64,000 nucleotides of DNA, taken from positions 29,374,001-29,438,000 of the forward strand of contig NC_090291.1 of assembly GCF_037392515.1 (NCBI RefSeq), given 5' to 3'. The stretch comes from Haliotis asinina (lineage: Eukaryota > Mollusca > Gastropoda > Lepetellida > Haliotidae). Made by a program: the position numbers and the translations under genes. The notes beneath the pieces are model-generated. The model made no database searches, was not told the DNA's origin, and saw only the letters and a list, made by a program, of their open reading frames with translations. This document shows positions 34,701-47,240 of the stretch, one piece after another (within the stretch, counting starts at the first letter, position 1; each line of letters starts with the position of its first letter).

Positions 34701-37700
34701 CTGTGGTGAATCATACACCCAGTCACCATCAGCTGTGAATCAAACACGCAGTCACCATCAGCATGAGTCAAACAACCAGTAACTATCAGCAATCAACCTC
34801 CATCAGTGGTGACTCATACATCCAGTCACCATCAGCGGTGAATCAAACACGCAGTCACCATCAGTAGTGAATCAAACACCCAGTCACTATCAGTTGTGAA
34901 TCAAACACCCAGTCACTATCAGCAATGAATCAAACACCCAGTCACTATCAGCTGTGAATCAAACACACAGTCACTATCAGCAGTGAATCACACCCAGTCA
35001 CCATCATCTGTAAATCATACACCCAGTCACCATCAGCTGTGAACCAAACATGCAGTCACCATCGGCATGAGTCAAACAACCAGTAACTATCAGCAGTAGA
35101 CCAAATTCCATCATTGGTGACTCATACATCCAGTCACCATCAGCAGTGAATCAAACACCCAGTCACCATCAGTTGTAACACTGGATCAAACACACAGTCA
35201 CCATCAGCAGTGAATCAAATACCCAGTGACCATAGCAGTGAATTAAACATGCAGTCACCATCAGTAGTGAATCAAATACCCAGTCACCATCAGCTATGAA
35301 TCAAACACGCAGTTACCATCAGTAGTGAATCAAACACCCAGTCACTATTAGTTGTGAATCAAACACCCGGTCACCATTAGCAGTGAATCAAACACACAGT
35401 CACTATCAGCAGTGAATCAAACATCCAGTCACCATCAGCAGTGAATCAAATACCCAGTCACCATCAGCTGTGAATCAAACACCCAGTCACTATCAGCAGT
35501 GAATCAAACACACAGTCACTATCAGCGATGAATCAAACACCCAGTCACTATCAGCAATGAATCAAACACACAGTCACTATCAGCGATGAATCAAAACCTC
35601 AGTCACCATCAGCAATGAATCAAACAACAAGTCACCATCAGCTGTGAATCAAACACCCAGTCACCATCAGCTGTGAATCAAACACACAGTCACCATCAGC
35701 AGTGAATCAAACACCCAGTCACTATCAGCAGTGAATCAAACACACAGTCACCATCAGCTGTGAATCAAACACACAGTCACCATCAGCTGTGAATCAAACA
35801 CCCAGTCACCATCAGCTGTGAATCAAACACACAGTCACTATCAGCAGTGAATCAAACACACAGTCACCATCAGCAGTGAATCAAACACACAGTCACTATC
35901 AGCAGTGAATCAAACACCCAGTCACTATCAGCAATGAATCAAACACACAGTCACTATCAGCGATGAATCAAACACCTAGTCACTATCAGCAGTGAATCAA
36001 ACACACAGTCACTATCAGCAGTGAATCAAACACACAGTCACTATCAGCAATGAATCAAACACACAGTCACTATCAGCGATGAATCAAACACACAGTCACT
36101 ATCAGCAGTGAATCAAACACACAGTCACCATCAGCTGTGAATCAAACACACAGTCACTATCAGCAGTGAATCAAACACACAGTCACCATTAGCAGTGAAT
36201 CAAACACACAGTCACCATCAGCTGTGAATCAAACACACAGTCACTATCAGCAGTGAATCAAACACCCAGTCACTATCAGCAATGAATCAAACACACAGTC
36301 ACTATCAGCGATGAATCAAACACACAGTCACTATCAGCAGTGAATCAAACACACAGTCACCATCAGCTGTGAATCAAACACACAGTCACCATCAGCAGTG
36401 AATCAAACACCCAGTCACCATCAGCTGTGAATCAAACACACAGTCACTATCAGCAGTGAATCAAACACCCAGTCACCATCAGCTGTGAATCAAACACACA
36501 GTCACCATCAGCTGTGAATCAAACACACAGTCACTATCAGCAGTGAATCAAACACCCAGTCACCATCAGCTGTGAATCAAACACACAGTCACTATCAGCA
36601 GTGAATCAAACACCCAGTCACTATCAGCAATGAATCAAACACACAGTCACTATCAGCGATGAATCAAACACCTAGTCACTATCAGCAGTGAATCAAACAC
36701 ACAGTCACTATCAGCAGTGAATCAAACACACAGTCACTATCAGCAATGAATCAAACACACAGTCACTATCAGCGATGAATCAAACACACAGTCACTATCA
36801 GCAGTGAATCAAACACACAGTCACCATCAGCTGTGAATCAAACACACAGTCACTATCAGCAGTGAATCAAACACACAGTCACCATTAGCAGTGAATCAAA
36901 CACACAGTCACCATCAGCTGTGAATCAAACACACAGTCACTATCAGCAGTGAATCAAACACCCAGTCACTATCAGCAATGAATCAAACACACAGTCACTA
37001 TCAGCGATGAATCAAACACACAGTCACTATCAGCAGTGAATCAAACACACAGTCACCATCAGCTGTGAATCAAACACACAGTCACCATCAGCAGTGAATC
37101 AAACACCCAGTCACCATCAGCTGTGAATCAAACACACAGTCACTATCAGCAGTGAATCAAACACCCAGTCACCATCAGCTGTGAATCAAACACACAGTCA
37201 CTATCAGCAGTGAATCAAACACCCAGTCACCATCAGCTGTGAATCAAACACACAGTCACTATCAGCAGTGAATCAAACACCCAGTCACTATCAGCAATGA
37301 ATCAAACACACAGTCACTATCAGCGATGAATCAAACACCCAGTCACTATCAGCTGTGAATCAAACACCCAGTCACTATCAGCAGTGAATCAAACACACAG
37401 TCACCATTAGCAGTGAATCAAACACACAGTCACCATCAGCAGTGAATCAAACACCCAGTCACTATCAGCAATGAATCAAACACACAGTCACTATCAGCAG
37501 TGAATCAAACACCCAGTCACTATCAGCTGTGAATCAAACACCCAGTCACTATCAGCAGTGAATCAAACACACAGTCACCATCAGCAGTGAATCAAACACA
37601 CAGTCACCATCAGCAGTGAATCAAACACCCAGTCACTATCAGCAATGAATCAAACACACAGTCACTATCAGCAGTGAATCAAACACCCAGTCACTATCAG

Positions 37701-40700
37701 CTGTGAATCAAACACCCAGTCACTATCAGCAGTGAATCAAACACACAGTCACCATCAGCAGTGAATCAAACACCCAGTCACTATCAGCAGTGAATCAAAC
37801 ACCCAGTCACTATCAGCAGTGAATCAAACACCCAGTCACTATCAGCAGTGAATCAAACACCCAGTCACTATCAGCAGTGAATCAAACACCCAGTCACTAT
37901 CAGCTGTGAATCAAACACACAGTCACTATCAGCAGTGAATCAAACACACAGTCACCATCAGCTGTGAATCAAACACACAGTCACCATCAGCAGTGAATCA
38001 AACACCCAGTCACTATCAGCAGTGAATCAAACACCCAGTCACTATCAGCAGTGAATCAAACACCCAGTCACTATCAGCAGTGAATCAAACACCCAGTCAC
38101 TATCAGCAGTGAATCAAACACACAGTCACTATCAGCAGTGAATCAAACACACAGTCACTATCAGTGATGAATCAAACACCCAGTCACTATCAGCAGTGAA
38201 TCAAACACCCAGTCACTATCAGCAGTGAATCAAACACCCAGTCACCATCAGCTGTGAATCAAACACACAGTCACCATCAGCAGTGAATCAAACACCCAGT
38301 CACTATCAGCAGTGAATCAAACACCCAGTCACCATCAGCTGTGAATCAAACACCCAGTCACCATCAGCTGTGAATCAAACACCCAGTCACCATCAGCTGT
38401 GAATCAAACACCCAGTCACTATCAGCAGTGAATCAAACACCCAGTCACTATCAGCAGTGAATCAAACACCCAGTCACTATCAGCTGTGAATCAAACACAC
38501 AGTCACTATCAGCAGTGAATCAAACACACAGTCACTATCAGCAGTGAATCAAACACCCAGTCACTATCAGCAGTGAATCAAACACCCAGTCACTATCAGC
38601 AGTGAATCAAACACACAGTCACTATCAGTGATGAATCAAACACCCAGTCACTATCAGCAGTGAATCAAACACCCAGTCACTATCAGCAGTGAATCAAACA
38701 CCCAGTCACCATCAGCTGTGAATCAAACACACAGTCACCATCAGCAGTGAATCAAACACACAGTCACTATCAGCAGTGAATCAAACACCCAGTCACTATC
38801 AGCAGTGAATCAAACACCCAGTCACTATCAGCAGTGAATCAAACACACAGTCACTATCAGTGATGAATCAAACACCCAGTCACTATCAGCAGTGAATCAA
38901 ACACCCAGTCACTATCAGCGATGAATCAAACACCCAGTCACTATCAGCAGTGAATCAAACACCCAGTCACTATCAGCAGTGAATCAAACACACAGTCACT
39001 ATCAGTGATGAATCAAACACCCAGTCACCATCAGCTGTGAATCAAACACCCAGTCACTATCAGCTGTGAATCAAACACCCAGTCACTATCAGCAGTGAAT
39101 CAAACACACAGTCACTATCAGTGATGAATCAAACACCCAGTCACCATCAGCTGTGAATCAAACACCCAGTCACTATCAGCAGTGAATCAAACACCCAGTC
39201 ACCATCAGCTGTGAATCAAACACACAGTCACCATCAGCAGTGAATGAAACACCCAGTCACCATTAGCAGTGAATCAAACACCCAGTCACTATCAGCAGTG
39301 AATCAAACACCCAGTCACTATCAGCAGTGAATCAAACACCCAGTCACTATCAGCAGTGAATCAAACACCCAGTCACTATCAGCAATGAATCAAACACACA
39401 GTCACCATTAGCAGTGAATCAAACACCCAGTCACTATCAGCAGTGAATCAAACACCCAGTCACTATCAGCAGTGAATCAAACACCCAGTCACTATCAGCA
39501 GTGAATCAAACACCCAGTCACTATCAGCGATGAATCAAACACACAGTCACTATCAGCAGTGAATCAAACACCCAGTCACTATCAGCAGTGAATCAAACAC
39601 CCAGTCACCATCAGCTGTGAATCAAACACACAGTCACCATCAGCAGTGAATCAAACACACAGTCACCATCAGCAGTGAATCAAACACACAGTCACCATCA
39701 GCTGTGAATCAAACACACAGTCACCATCAGCAGTGAATGAAACACCCAGTCACCATTAGCAGTGAATCAAACACCCAGTCACTATCAGCAGTGAATCAAA
39801 CACCCAGTCACTATCAGCAGTGAATCAAACACCCAGTCACCATCAGCTGTGAATCAAACACCCAGTCACTATCAGCAGTGAATCAAACACCCAGTCACCA
39901 TCAGCTGTGAATCAAACACCCAGTCACTATCAGCAGTGAATCAAACACCCAGTCACCATCAGCTGTGAATCAAACACACAGTCACCATCAGCTGTGAATC
40001 AAACACCCAGTCACCATCAGCTGTGAATCAAACACCCAGTCACTATCAGCAGTGAATCAAACACCCAGTCACCATCAGCTGTGAATCAAACACACAGTCA
40101 CCATCAGCAGTGAATCAAACACCCAGTCACTATCAGCAGTGAATCAAACACCCAGTCACTATCAGCGATGAATCAAACACACAGTCACCATCAGCAGTGA
40201 ATCAAACACCCAGTCACCATCAGCTGTGAATCAAACACACAGTCACCATCAGCAGTGAATCAAACACACAGTCACCATCAGCAGTGAATCAAACACACAG
40301 TCACCATCAGCAGTGAATCAAACACCCAGTCACTATCAGTGATGAATCAAACACCCAGTCACCATCAGCTGTGAATCAAACACCCAGTCACTATCAGCGA
40401 TGAATCAAACACCCAGTCACTATCAGCTGTGAATCAAACACCCAGTCACTATCAGCAGTGAATCAAACACCCAGTCACTATCAGCGATGAATCAAACACA
40501 CAGTCACTATCAGCAGTGAATCAAACACCCAGTCACTATCAGCAGTGAATCAAACACCCAGTCACCATCAGCTGTGAATCAAACACACAGTCACCATCAG
40601 CAGTGAATCAAACACACAGTCACCATCAGCAGTGAATCAAACACACAGTCACCATCAGCTGTGAATCAAACACACAGTCACCATCAGCAGTGAATGAAAC

Positions 40701-43379
40701 ACCCAGTCACCATTAGCAGTGAATCAAACACCCAGTCACTATCAGCAGTGAATCAAACACCCAGTCACTATCAGCAGTGAATCAAACACCCAGTCACCAT
40801 CAGCTGTGAATCAAACACCCAGTCACTATCAGCAGTGAATCAAACACCCAGTCACCATCAGCTGTGAATCAAACACCCAGTCACTATCAGCAGTGAATCA
40901 AACACCCAGTCACCATCAGCTGTGAATCAAACACACAGTCACCATCAGCTGTGAATCAAACACCCAGTCACCATCAGCTGTGAATCAAACACCCAGTCAC
41001 TATCAGCAGTGAATCAAACACCCAGTCACCATCAGCTGTGAATCAAACACACAGTCACCATCAGCAGTGAATCAAACACCCAGTCACTATCAGCAGTGAA
41101 TCAAACACCCAGTCACTATCAGCGATGAATCAAACACCCAGTCACTATCAGCAGTGAATCAAACACCCAGTCACTATCAGCAGTGAATCAAACACACAGT
41201 CACTATCAGTGATGAATCAAACACCCAGTCACCATCAGCTGTGAATCAAACACCCAGTCACTATCAGCGATGAATCAAACACCCAGTCACTATCAGCTGT
41301 GAATCAAACACCCAGTCACTATCAGCAGTGAATCAAACACCCAGTCACTATCAGCAGTGAATCAAACACCCAGTCACCATCAGCTGTGAATCAAACACAC
41401 AGTCACCATCAGCAGTGAATGAAACACCCAGTCACCATTAGCAGTGAATCAAACACCCAGTCACTATCAGCAGTGAATCAAACACCCAGTCACCATCAGC
41501 TGTGAATCAAACACACAGTCACCATCAGCAGTGAATGAAACACCCAGTCACCATTAGCAGTGAATCAAACACCCAGTCACTATCAGCAGTGAATCAAACA
41601 CCCAGTCACTATCAGCAGTGAATCAAACACCCAGTCACCATCAGCTGTGAATCAAACACCCAGTCACTATCAGCTGTGAATCAAACACACAGTCACCATC
41701 AGCAGTGAATCAAACACCCAGTCACTATCAGCTGTGAATCAAACACCCAGTCACTATCAGCTGTGAATCAAACACACAGTCACCATCAGCAGTGAATCAA
41801 ACACCCAGTCACTATCAGCGATGAATCAAACACACAGTCACTATCAGCAGTGAATCAAACACCCAGTCACTATCAGCAGTGAATCAAACACCCAGTCACT
41901 ATCAGCAGTGAATCAAACACCCAGTCACTATCAGCAGTGAATCAAACACCCAGTCACCATCAGCTGTGAATCAAACACACAGTCACCATCAGCAGTGAAT
42001 CAAACACACAGTCACCATCAGCAGTGAATCAAACACACAGTCACCATCAGCTGTGAATCAAACACACAGTCACCATCAGCAGTGAATGAAACACCCAGTC
42101 ACCATTAGCAGTGAATCAAACACCCAGTCACTATCAGCAGTGAATCAAACACCCAGTCACTATCAGCAGTGAATCAAACACCCAGTCACCATCAGCTGTG
42201 AATCAAACACCCAGTCACTATCAGCAGTGAATCAAACACCCAGTCACCATCAGCTGTGAATCAAACACCCAGTCACTATCAGCAGTGAATCAAACACCCA
42301 GTCACCATCAGCTGTGAATCAAACACACAGTCACCATCAGCTGTGAATCAAACACCCAGTCACCATCAGCTGTGAATCAAACACCCAGTCACTATCAGCA
42401 GTGAATCAAACACCCAGTCACCATCAGCTGTGAATCAAACACACAGTCACCATCAGCAGTGAATCAAACACCCAGTCACTATCAGCAGTGAATCAAACAC
42501 CCAGTCACTATCAGCGATGAATCAAACACACAGTCACCATCAGCAGTGAATCAAACACGCAGTCACCATCAGCAGTGAATCAAACACACAGTCACTATCA
42601 GTGATGAATCAAACCTTCAATCACCATCAGCAGTGAATCAAACATCCAGTCACCATCAGTGGTAACTCATACATCCAGTCACCATAGCGGTGACTCAAAC
42701 ACCCAGTCACCATCAGCAGTGTATCAATCACCCAGTCACCATCAGCTGTGAATTAAACACCCAGTTACCATCAGCAATGAATCAAACACCCAGTCACCAT
42801 CAGCAGTGAATCAAACACGCAGTAACCATCTGCAGTGAATCAAACACCCAGTTACCATCAGCGGTAAAACAAACAAATATAGTTCAGAAATCCAACATGG
42901 AAGTCAGTTTTCATAATAACAGATTTCAGCTGTCCCAGGATGTCCCAGGACGGGTATATGGATATATGGACTGGGATACAGGGGATATAGTATGTCCATC
43001 CATGTTTTTGCCTGCTCCTTTATCTGGATGTTCACATTTTGATCAAAGACAGGTCACTGGCAGTTTGTTATGGCCATGTTTAACTGTAATCCTTTCAGAG
43101 TCTGAAAATGAGCCCTCACTGGACCAGATGGACAAAGTGTGTAAAACACTCAACAAGTACAAGGACACAGCGTGGAGGGACCTGGGGACCAAGCTGGGTC
43201 TGAGCAATGGGGAACTGGACACAATCTACCATGACCGCCATGCAGAAGGAGACTATGAACTGTCCTATCAAACCCTGTTGCGATGGAAACAACGACAGCC
43301 CACACCCCCACAGGTTAAGGTGTTGGCTCAAGCACTCTGTGATATTGGAAGGGGAGACCTCTCGGACATACTGGCATAA
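31725..43379 (+). CDS. RHIM-death-domain adaptor gene 2 (paralogue of gene 1), 3' exons
   Basis: Exons 31725-31767, 34140-34292 and 43099-43379 join in one frame with the same phases (0-1, 1-1, 1-stop) as the last three exons of the gene about 4 kb upstream. Protein order: a Gly/Pro-rich linker (NNGGGASRGPPRST); a RHIM, SSGIQIGCSNILNV, closer to the RIPK1 core IQIG than gene 1 is; a basic patch (KVKEKKPKRLP); then a death domain with the pattern WRDLGTKLGLSNGELDTI, LSYQTLLRWKQ and GRGDLSDILA. The expected role is an adaptor that polymerises through RHIM and recruits death-domain partners. The RHIM-to-death-domain intron is about 8.8 kb and almost entirely minisatellite. Upstream exons are not identified. 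The open frame beginning at 42897 runs through the intron and is not the protein start. Confidence 0.8.
31800..32150 (-). repeat. Two neighbouring SINE-like copies, CAGACAATCC family
   Basis: The first, about 31,800-32,010, has GATCTTCAGCTACCCATGC, GGAATGTCTGGTCCAAACTC and TTATTCACAGATTGC. The second, about 32,030-32,150, is shorter and internally deleted (CCAGTGCTTGTCATAAC, then TATTGCTGAGTGCAGC). Confidence 0.7.
32967..33185 (+). repeat. Full-length SINE-like repeat, CAGACAATCC family
   Basis: It runs from TTTTATGCCGCACTCAGC through CGATCTGCGCAATTGGGAAC to AAGCATGGGTTGCTGAAGGC. It is the longest intact copy on the plus strand. Confidence 0.9.
33171..33267. repeat. 48-bp duplication at the SINE 3' end
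   Basis: The block TGCTGAAGGCC..TTCTAC..CCAGACC..CACAGGTCCACAAATCATT occurs twice in direct succession. Confidence 0.85.
33532..33669 (-). repeat. tRNA-derived SINE, decayed
   Basis: GACTGCTTTTAGCTATATTC, CAGCAACATCACAGCAGGG, TGTACCCATGTGGGCC and TTAACCACTAGATTACCCC follow the reverse-complement order of the family. Confidence 0.75.
34140..34292 (+). CDS. RHIM exon of adaptor gene 2
   Basis: Acceptor TTCTGGCTTCGCAG and donor CCGTCCA|GTAAGT; 153 bp, phase 1 on both sides. It encodes FSDTKSSGIQIGCSNILNV, then a Gly/Gln stretch and a basic patch. Length and phases match the 156-bp RHIM exon of gene 1. Confidence 0.85.
34310..34360 (+). repeat. Short SINE fragment
   Basis: GTTTTATGCCACACTCAGCA and ATATTCCAGCTATATGG match only the family's 5' end. 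It lies 18 bases into the intron. Confidence 0.75.
34545..42870. repeat. 29-bp minisatellite, about 285 copies, filling an intron
   Basis: The unit contains AGTCACYATCAGC, GTGAATCAAACAC and a variable CCC/ACA end. The core of the array is regular at 29 bases; the outer few hundred bases on each side have diverged units of uneven length, as expected for older edges. Unit variants recur as ordered blocks: a CCTAGTC variant repeats 696 bases apart (24 units, near 35,975 and 36,671). A GAATGAAAC variant repeats 957 bases (33 units; 39,735 and 40,692) and 1,392 bases (48 units; 40,692 and 42,084) apart. This shows higher-order duplication. The unit length is not a multiple of three, and the array lies wholly inside the intron 34,293-43,098. 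Confidence 0.97.
43099..43379 (+). CDS. Death-domain exon of adaptor gene 2
   Basis: Acceptor AATCCTTTCAG; the exon runs to a TAA at 43377-43379. An acidic start (SENEPSLDQMD) leads into a death domain of about 80 residues, WRDLGTKLGLSNGELDTI to GRGDLSDILA. It aligns residue by residue with the gene 1 domain (GLS-GELD-I, SYQT-RWK, L-A-GRGD--D-LA). The acceptor lies about 230 bases after the end of the minisatellite. Confidence 0.9.
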
Positions 43380-43904
43380 CATCAACAGTTTCATTCCATA
43401 ACACCAAAGAAAGAATAATACAAAGAAAAGAAGATTTATGGAGGTCAAATTTTTTATTGTGAATAATGCGTTGTGTATGAGGGCTCCTTCATCAGGTGAA
43501 TGGTGGGAATATCTGTAGACATATATTGAGGTGCTGCAAAGAACACATGTTTAACAATTTTGAACAGTGTTGAAGAAATCTAATGTCATACAAACATGAG
43601 GTTAGTGATACACTAAAACAACAAGGTAATAATTAGGACTGGGACGGCTACTTAGGTGCTCGAATCTAGGTCTGGTACAGCTTGAATCGAGTACCCGGAA
43701 AGGGAGAGAACTCTGTAATGACAAGGGCAGATAATGACTTGTCTCTTTCAGTATTGACATAATATATATATACATCATTGGTATTATCCGATTAATGGAT
43801 CTCAGTGTATAGTCAAGTTACAGTAACAGCTGGAAGAAAATGTTCCGTGTTTTAACAAGGCATATAAGTATTGGTGTTATTTTGATATTGGTTATACAGA
43901 CGTA

Positions 43905-43910
43905 AATAAA
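43905..43910 (+). promoter_or_regulatory. Candidate polyadenylation signal of adaptor gene 2
   Basis: AATAAA about 525 bases after the stop. Weaker AATAAT forms occur nearer, at about 43412 and 43462. Confidence 0.4.
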
Positions 43911-44070
43911 CAGCTAGAGATTAGGTTTAATGTCTTATTGCCAAAGTTTAAAATTTTTAATAATAATTTCGGTCAAATAGTGATTGAAAATTCAGAACAA
44001 TGATAGAGCGGGCTTTATTCTTTACATTTCCGGGTACTCGATTCTGATTCGAGTAAGTACATGCAGATTC

Positions 44071-44900
44071 TCAATTCCACGTTTTCCTACCCGTCCCAGC
44101 CCTAATAATAATCGATATCATGGCGCATAGCATTATGTTGATAGGTCGCAGTTTTTCCCTGATGTACAGTTTTTCAAACTGACATAGAACCTGGTAGATG
44201 CATCCTATTGCATTAGGGCTTGCAGAGCAGGATCCTCTGCTGTTGACTTTGAGCAAATTCTTGATTGTCTTGCCACTGGTAAATGTGACTACACTGCCAC
44301 CTTTATTCTTGAAGAGGCAGGAGATCCTGTGGCTGATGGGTTCCATGTAGGGATTAACTCACTCTGATGGTGGATGGTGCAGGCTTTGTGGATGGTCTCA
44401 GTGGTGTTGAGGGTTTTGTATATGGTCTTGGTGACAAGGTCCACAGGGTACCCACAGTACCCACTGAGATATGTGAATGTGTCCTTTAGATGTTGCAGTT
44501 CATGGGTGTTGGCGTCTGGATGGCAGGTGGACTTTGCACATGTTGAAAGACTAGCTACAATGGCTGTCATGATCTGGGAGTGATGACAGGAGTTGTAGTG
44601 GATGTATTGGTCTATGTTTGTCAGTTTGTGGTACACAGAAGTTTTGAGTCCATAGCTTCTGGCTTGCAAGTCAACACCTAGGAAGGGGAAGTTGGTAGTT
44701 GGTCTCCATGGTACACCTGATGGGCCCTGAGATGTAACAGGTGGTCGTGGTCATTGTGGTGGGCGATGGTGGTGAAGGTGTTGTCAACTTTGCTGTACCA
44801 GCAGAGAGGCTGGAATGGATCAGTTGGGAGGGCTGCTTCTTCAATGGATGTCATGAAAATACTCCCTACCATTCACCTGATAAAGGAGCAAGCATGTTAA
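44071..44900 (-). mobile_element. Penelope-like retroelement fragment, broken
   Basis: Minus-strand frames in order resemble Penelope-like element proteins. Around 44,740-44,870, CWYSKVDNTFTTI matches the reverse-transcriptase palm region. Around 44,540-44,660, SVYHKLTNIDQYIHYNSCHH matches the family's S-V-Y-R-K-x-T-x-T-x-x-Y-x-H-x-x-S-x-H block. Around 44,150-44,210, GCIYQVLC..KLYI resembles the start of a GIY-YIG endonuclease. The frames are interrupted several times and the element is 5'-incomplete, so it is a relic. It lies about 200 bases past the candidate polyadenylation site of adaptor gene 2, on the opposite strand. Confidence 0.7.
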
Positions 44901-45984
44901 GTCAAGACATTCAAGTACTAAACAGAAAATGACTAAAGACTGCAATTTCCCTGAAGGACTAATGTTCAGACTATATAGCCCATAGACAGCCACAGATGGC
45001 CCAGTTGTCTAGATGCAAAGTGGAACAGGGGATGTAGATATGAGCTCTGTTCTCCACCTCCAGTCTGTGCATTTCCATCCATTCAATTTCAAATTGGACA
45101 GGTTTTCTTGAAACTACCATTTATGCACTTGTGATTCAAGGAAGAGGGACATGTTCATTATAAAACGAGCATGTTAATCAGTTCCGAAACCCAGTGTTGA
45201 GGTTAATTTTTGGAGAGTTATGGCTCTTGTATATCTTTTAGGCCATGGAGCACTGTACCTAAACACTATGGATTCAAGGATGACGTTTTGTATACATCAG
45301 TTAGGGATGGGATGCACTTGAACAACACAGTAATCCCATACATATGTATGGGGTGTCAATCTTGATTTTTATGTATTTCAAAAAGGTCGATAAATTAGTG
45401 TAGACCATTAATTTGACAGCCTTTTTCGATCACATTGTTTTTAGTGTTTCTTTCTAGCTGAATGTATTTGTTTGAAAGTGAAATATATACATGCAAATTT
45501 CAAGTCATACACCAATCATCTTTCAAGTGCAATTTCTTTACTAACAACTGTGGTCATAAAGAAGTGCATATTGACTTTGATTTTTTCAATCATAATTTAA
45601 ACATTTACTATTTTTTAATAGTATAGTATTGCTTAGTACCCAATTTCAACTATACTGTGTTTTCCCTTTAAGTCGCTAATGCTTATAGATAATCTGTTTT
45701 GGGAATTATTTTGCTTAATCGAATTACTTAGTATTTAGGGCGAAACAAGTTTAAACAATGGTTATCCCACACAAGTGAAAAACACTCAAGGCAATCAGCT
45801 TATATGCCACCTGTCTGTCCGCAGACTGTTTTACATTTCTGGAGCAGAGCCCAAGAATTGTTGAATGTTTCTAAGTACAATATACTGTCTTTGGAAGGTA
45901 TATGTCACAGGTTCTGTTGAGTTCTATGAGCCAGCTCCATATCCCTGCCAGTAAGCTTCTCAAAAGTGTTACCAAGCCATAAAG

Positions 45985-46195
45985 ATCCAGGACAGAATTC
46001 AGCCCATCATGCTTGTCATAGGAGGTGACAAAAAGGATCAAGTACTCCGCCTCACTGAAATGGTTTGACGTGTCATCGTATCCCAGTTGTGTAGATTAAT
46101 GCTCACTGGATTGTCTGGTCCAGACTCCATTATTTACAGACTGCTGCCATATAGCTGGAACTTTGCTGAGTGTGACATTAAACAACAATCAACGC
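45985..46195 (-). repeat. SINE-like repeat, CAGACAATCC family
   Basis: CATGCTTGTCATAGGAGG, CACTGGATTGTCTGGTCCAG, TTATTTACAGACTGCTGCC and ATATAGCTGGAACTTTGCTG are in reverse-complement order. Confidence 0.8.
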
Positions 46196-46659
46196 AATCC
46201 AAAGTGGCAAGGAGCTTTGTCTCGGTTTTAATTGTTTTCTCAAACTAAACTGACATCCGGTGGTATTACTAATGATTTGCTCAGACATTAAAGCATATGA
46301 TGGTGTTTCTGTTCTGTTGATATTTGTGTTGATTACTTGCTTGCTGATCAACAAAGTATTACCTCTGTGTTATTTTTTATATTTTCCTCAAGGAGCATAA
46401 ATATGCTTGAGAAGAATAAAATACTTAAAAAGGGTATTCATTGTTTTCTTTCACTGATTGAGTGAGTAAAAGTAATGTTTCATTAACATTGTTTTAGCTT
46501 TATAGCGACTCACTGAAACAGCCAAGTGGACATATTGGAAGGCCACTAATTCACTCTTGGGCAAGGGATGGAAGTGTCATTAAATTATGGTGTTGTCAGT
46601 ATTGGCTGTCGGCAAGAGATAGCATCATCGCATGGGCATCATAGCTAGGGTATCATCGT

Positions 46660-47240
46660 ATGATGGTGTTGTCACAACAAGATGTAATCAGTGAAGAGGT
46701 TCATCGGTGGAAGACATGAGATCAAGTTGTCATCACTTCAAGATGTCATCAGCAATCTTCATAAGTGGAAGGCATCATCAAAGCAAGTTGTCATCAGTTC
46801 AAGATGTCATTAGCACTCTTGATTAGTGGAAGGAATCATCAAATCAAATTATCATCAGTTCAAGGTGTCATCAGTGGAAGGCATCATCAAATCAAGTTGT
46901 CCTCAGTTCAAGATATTATCTTCATCAGTGGACGGCAACATCAGTTCAAAGTGTCATTATTTGAAGGCATCATCAAATCAAGTTATCATCAGTTCAAGAT
47001 GTCATTAGCACTCTTGATTAGTGGAAGGAATTATCACATCAAATTGTCATCAGTTCAAGAAGTCATCAGTGGAAGGCATCATCAAATCAAGTTGTCCTCA
47101 GTTCAAAATATTATCTTCATCAGTTGACGGCATCGTCAGTTCAAACTGCCATTATTTGAAGATGTCATCAGCAGTCTTCATCAGTGAGATCAAGTTATCA
47201 TCAGTACAAAATGTCATCAAATCAAGGTGAGTGCAGGATG
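46660..47240. repeat. Complex tandem repeat with a 195-bp higher-order unit
   Basis: Short related motifs (GGAAGGCATCATCAAATCAA, GTCATCAGTTCAAGATGTCA) alternate. A larger block starting AAGATGTCATTAGCACTC recurs 195 bases apart at 46,801 and 46,996. Since 195 is a multiple of three, all forward frames stay open for about 100 codons and give repetitive peptides. With no start context or splice signals I treat these as non-coding. Confidence 0.85.

Noticed and set aside
34545-42870. CRISPR-like array, because the repeat is 29 bp
   Set aside because: Units are directly adjacent with no unique spacers, and the context is an animal intron. It is a minisatellite.
42897-43098. In-frame extension upstream of the gene 2 death domain, starting with ATG at 42897
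   Set aside because: It lies in intron sequence just after the minisatellite, shows no domain and is separated from the exon by a clean acceptor. The upstream RHIM exon joins in phase at 43099.
46765-47127. 120-codon open frame SGRHHQIKLSSVQ-type repeat protein
   Set aside because: It is an effect of a stop-poor tandem repeat whose period is a multiple of three, and all three frames are open.
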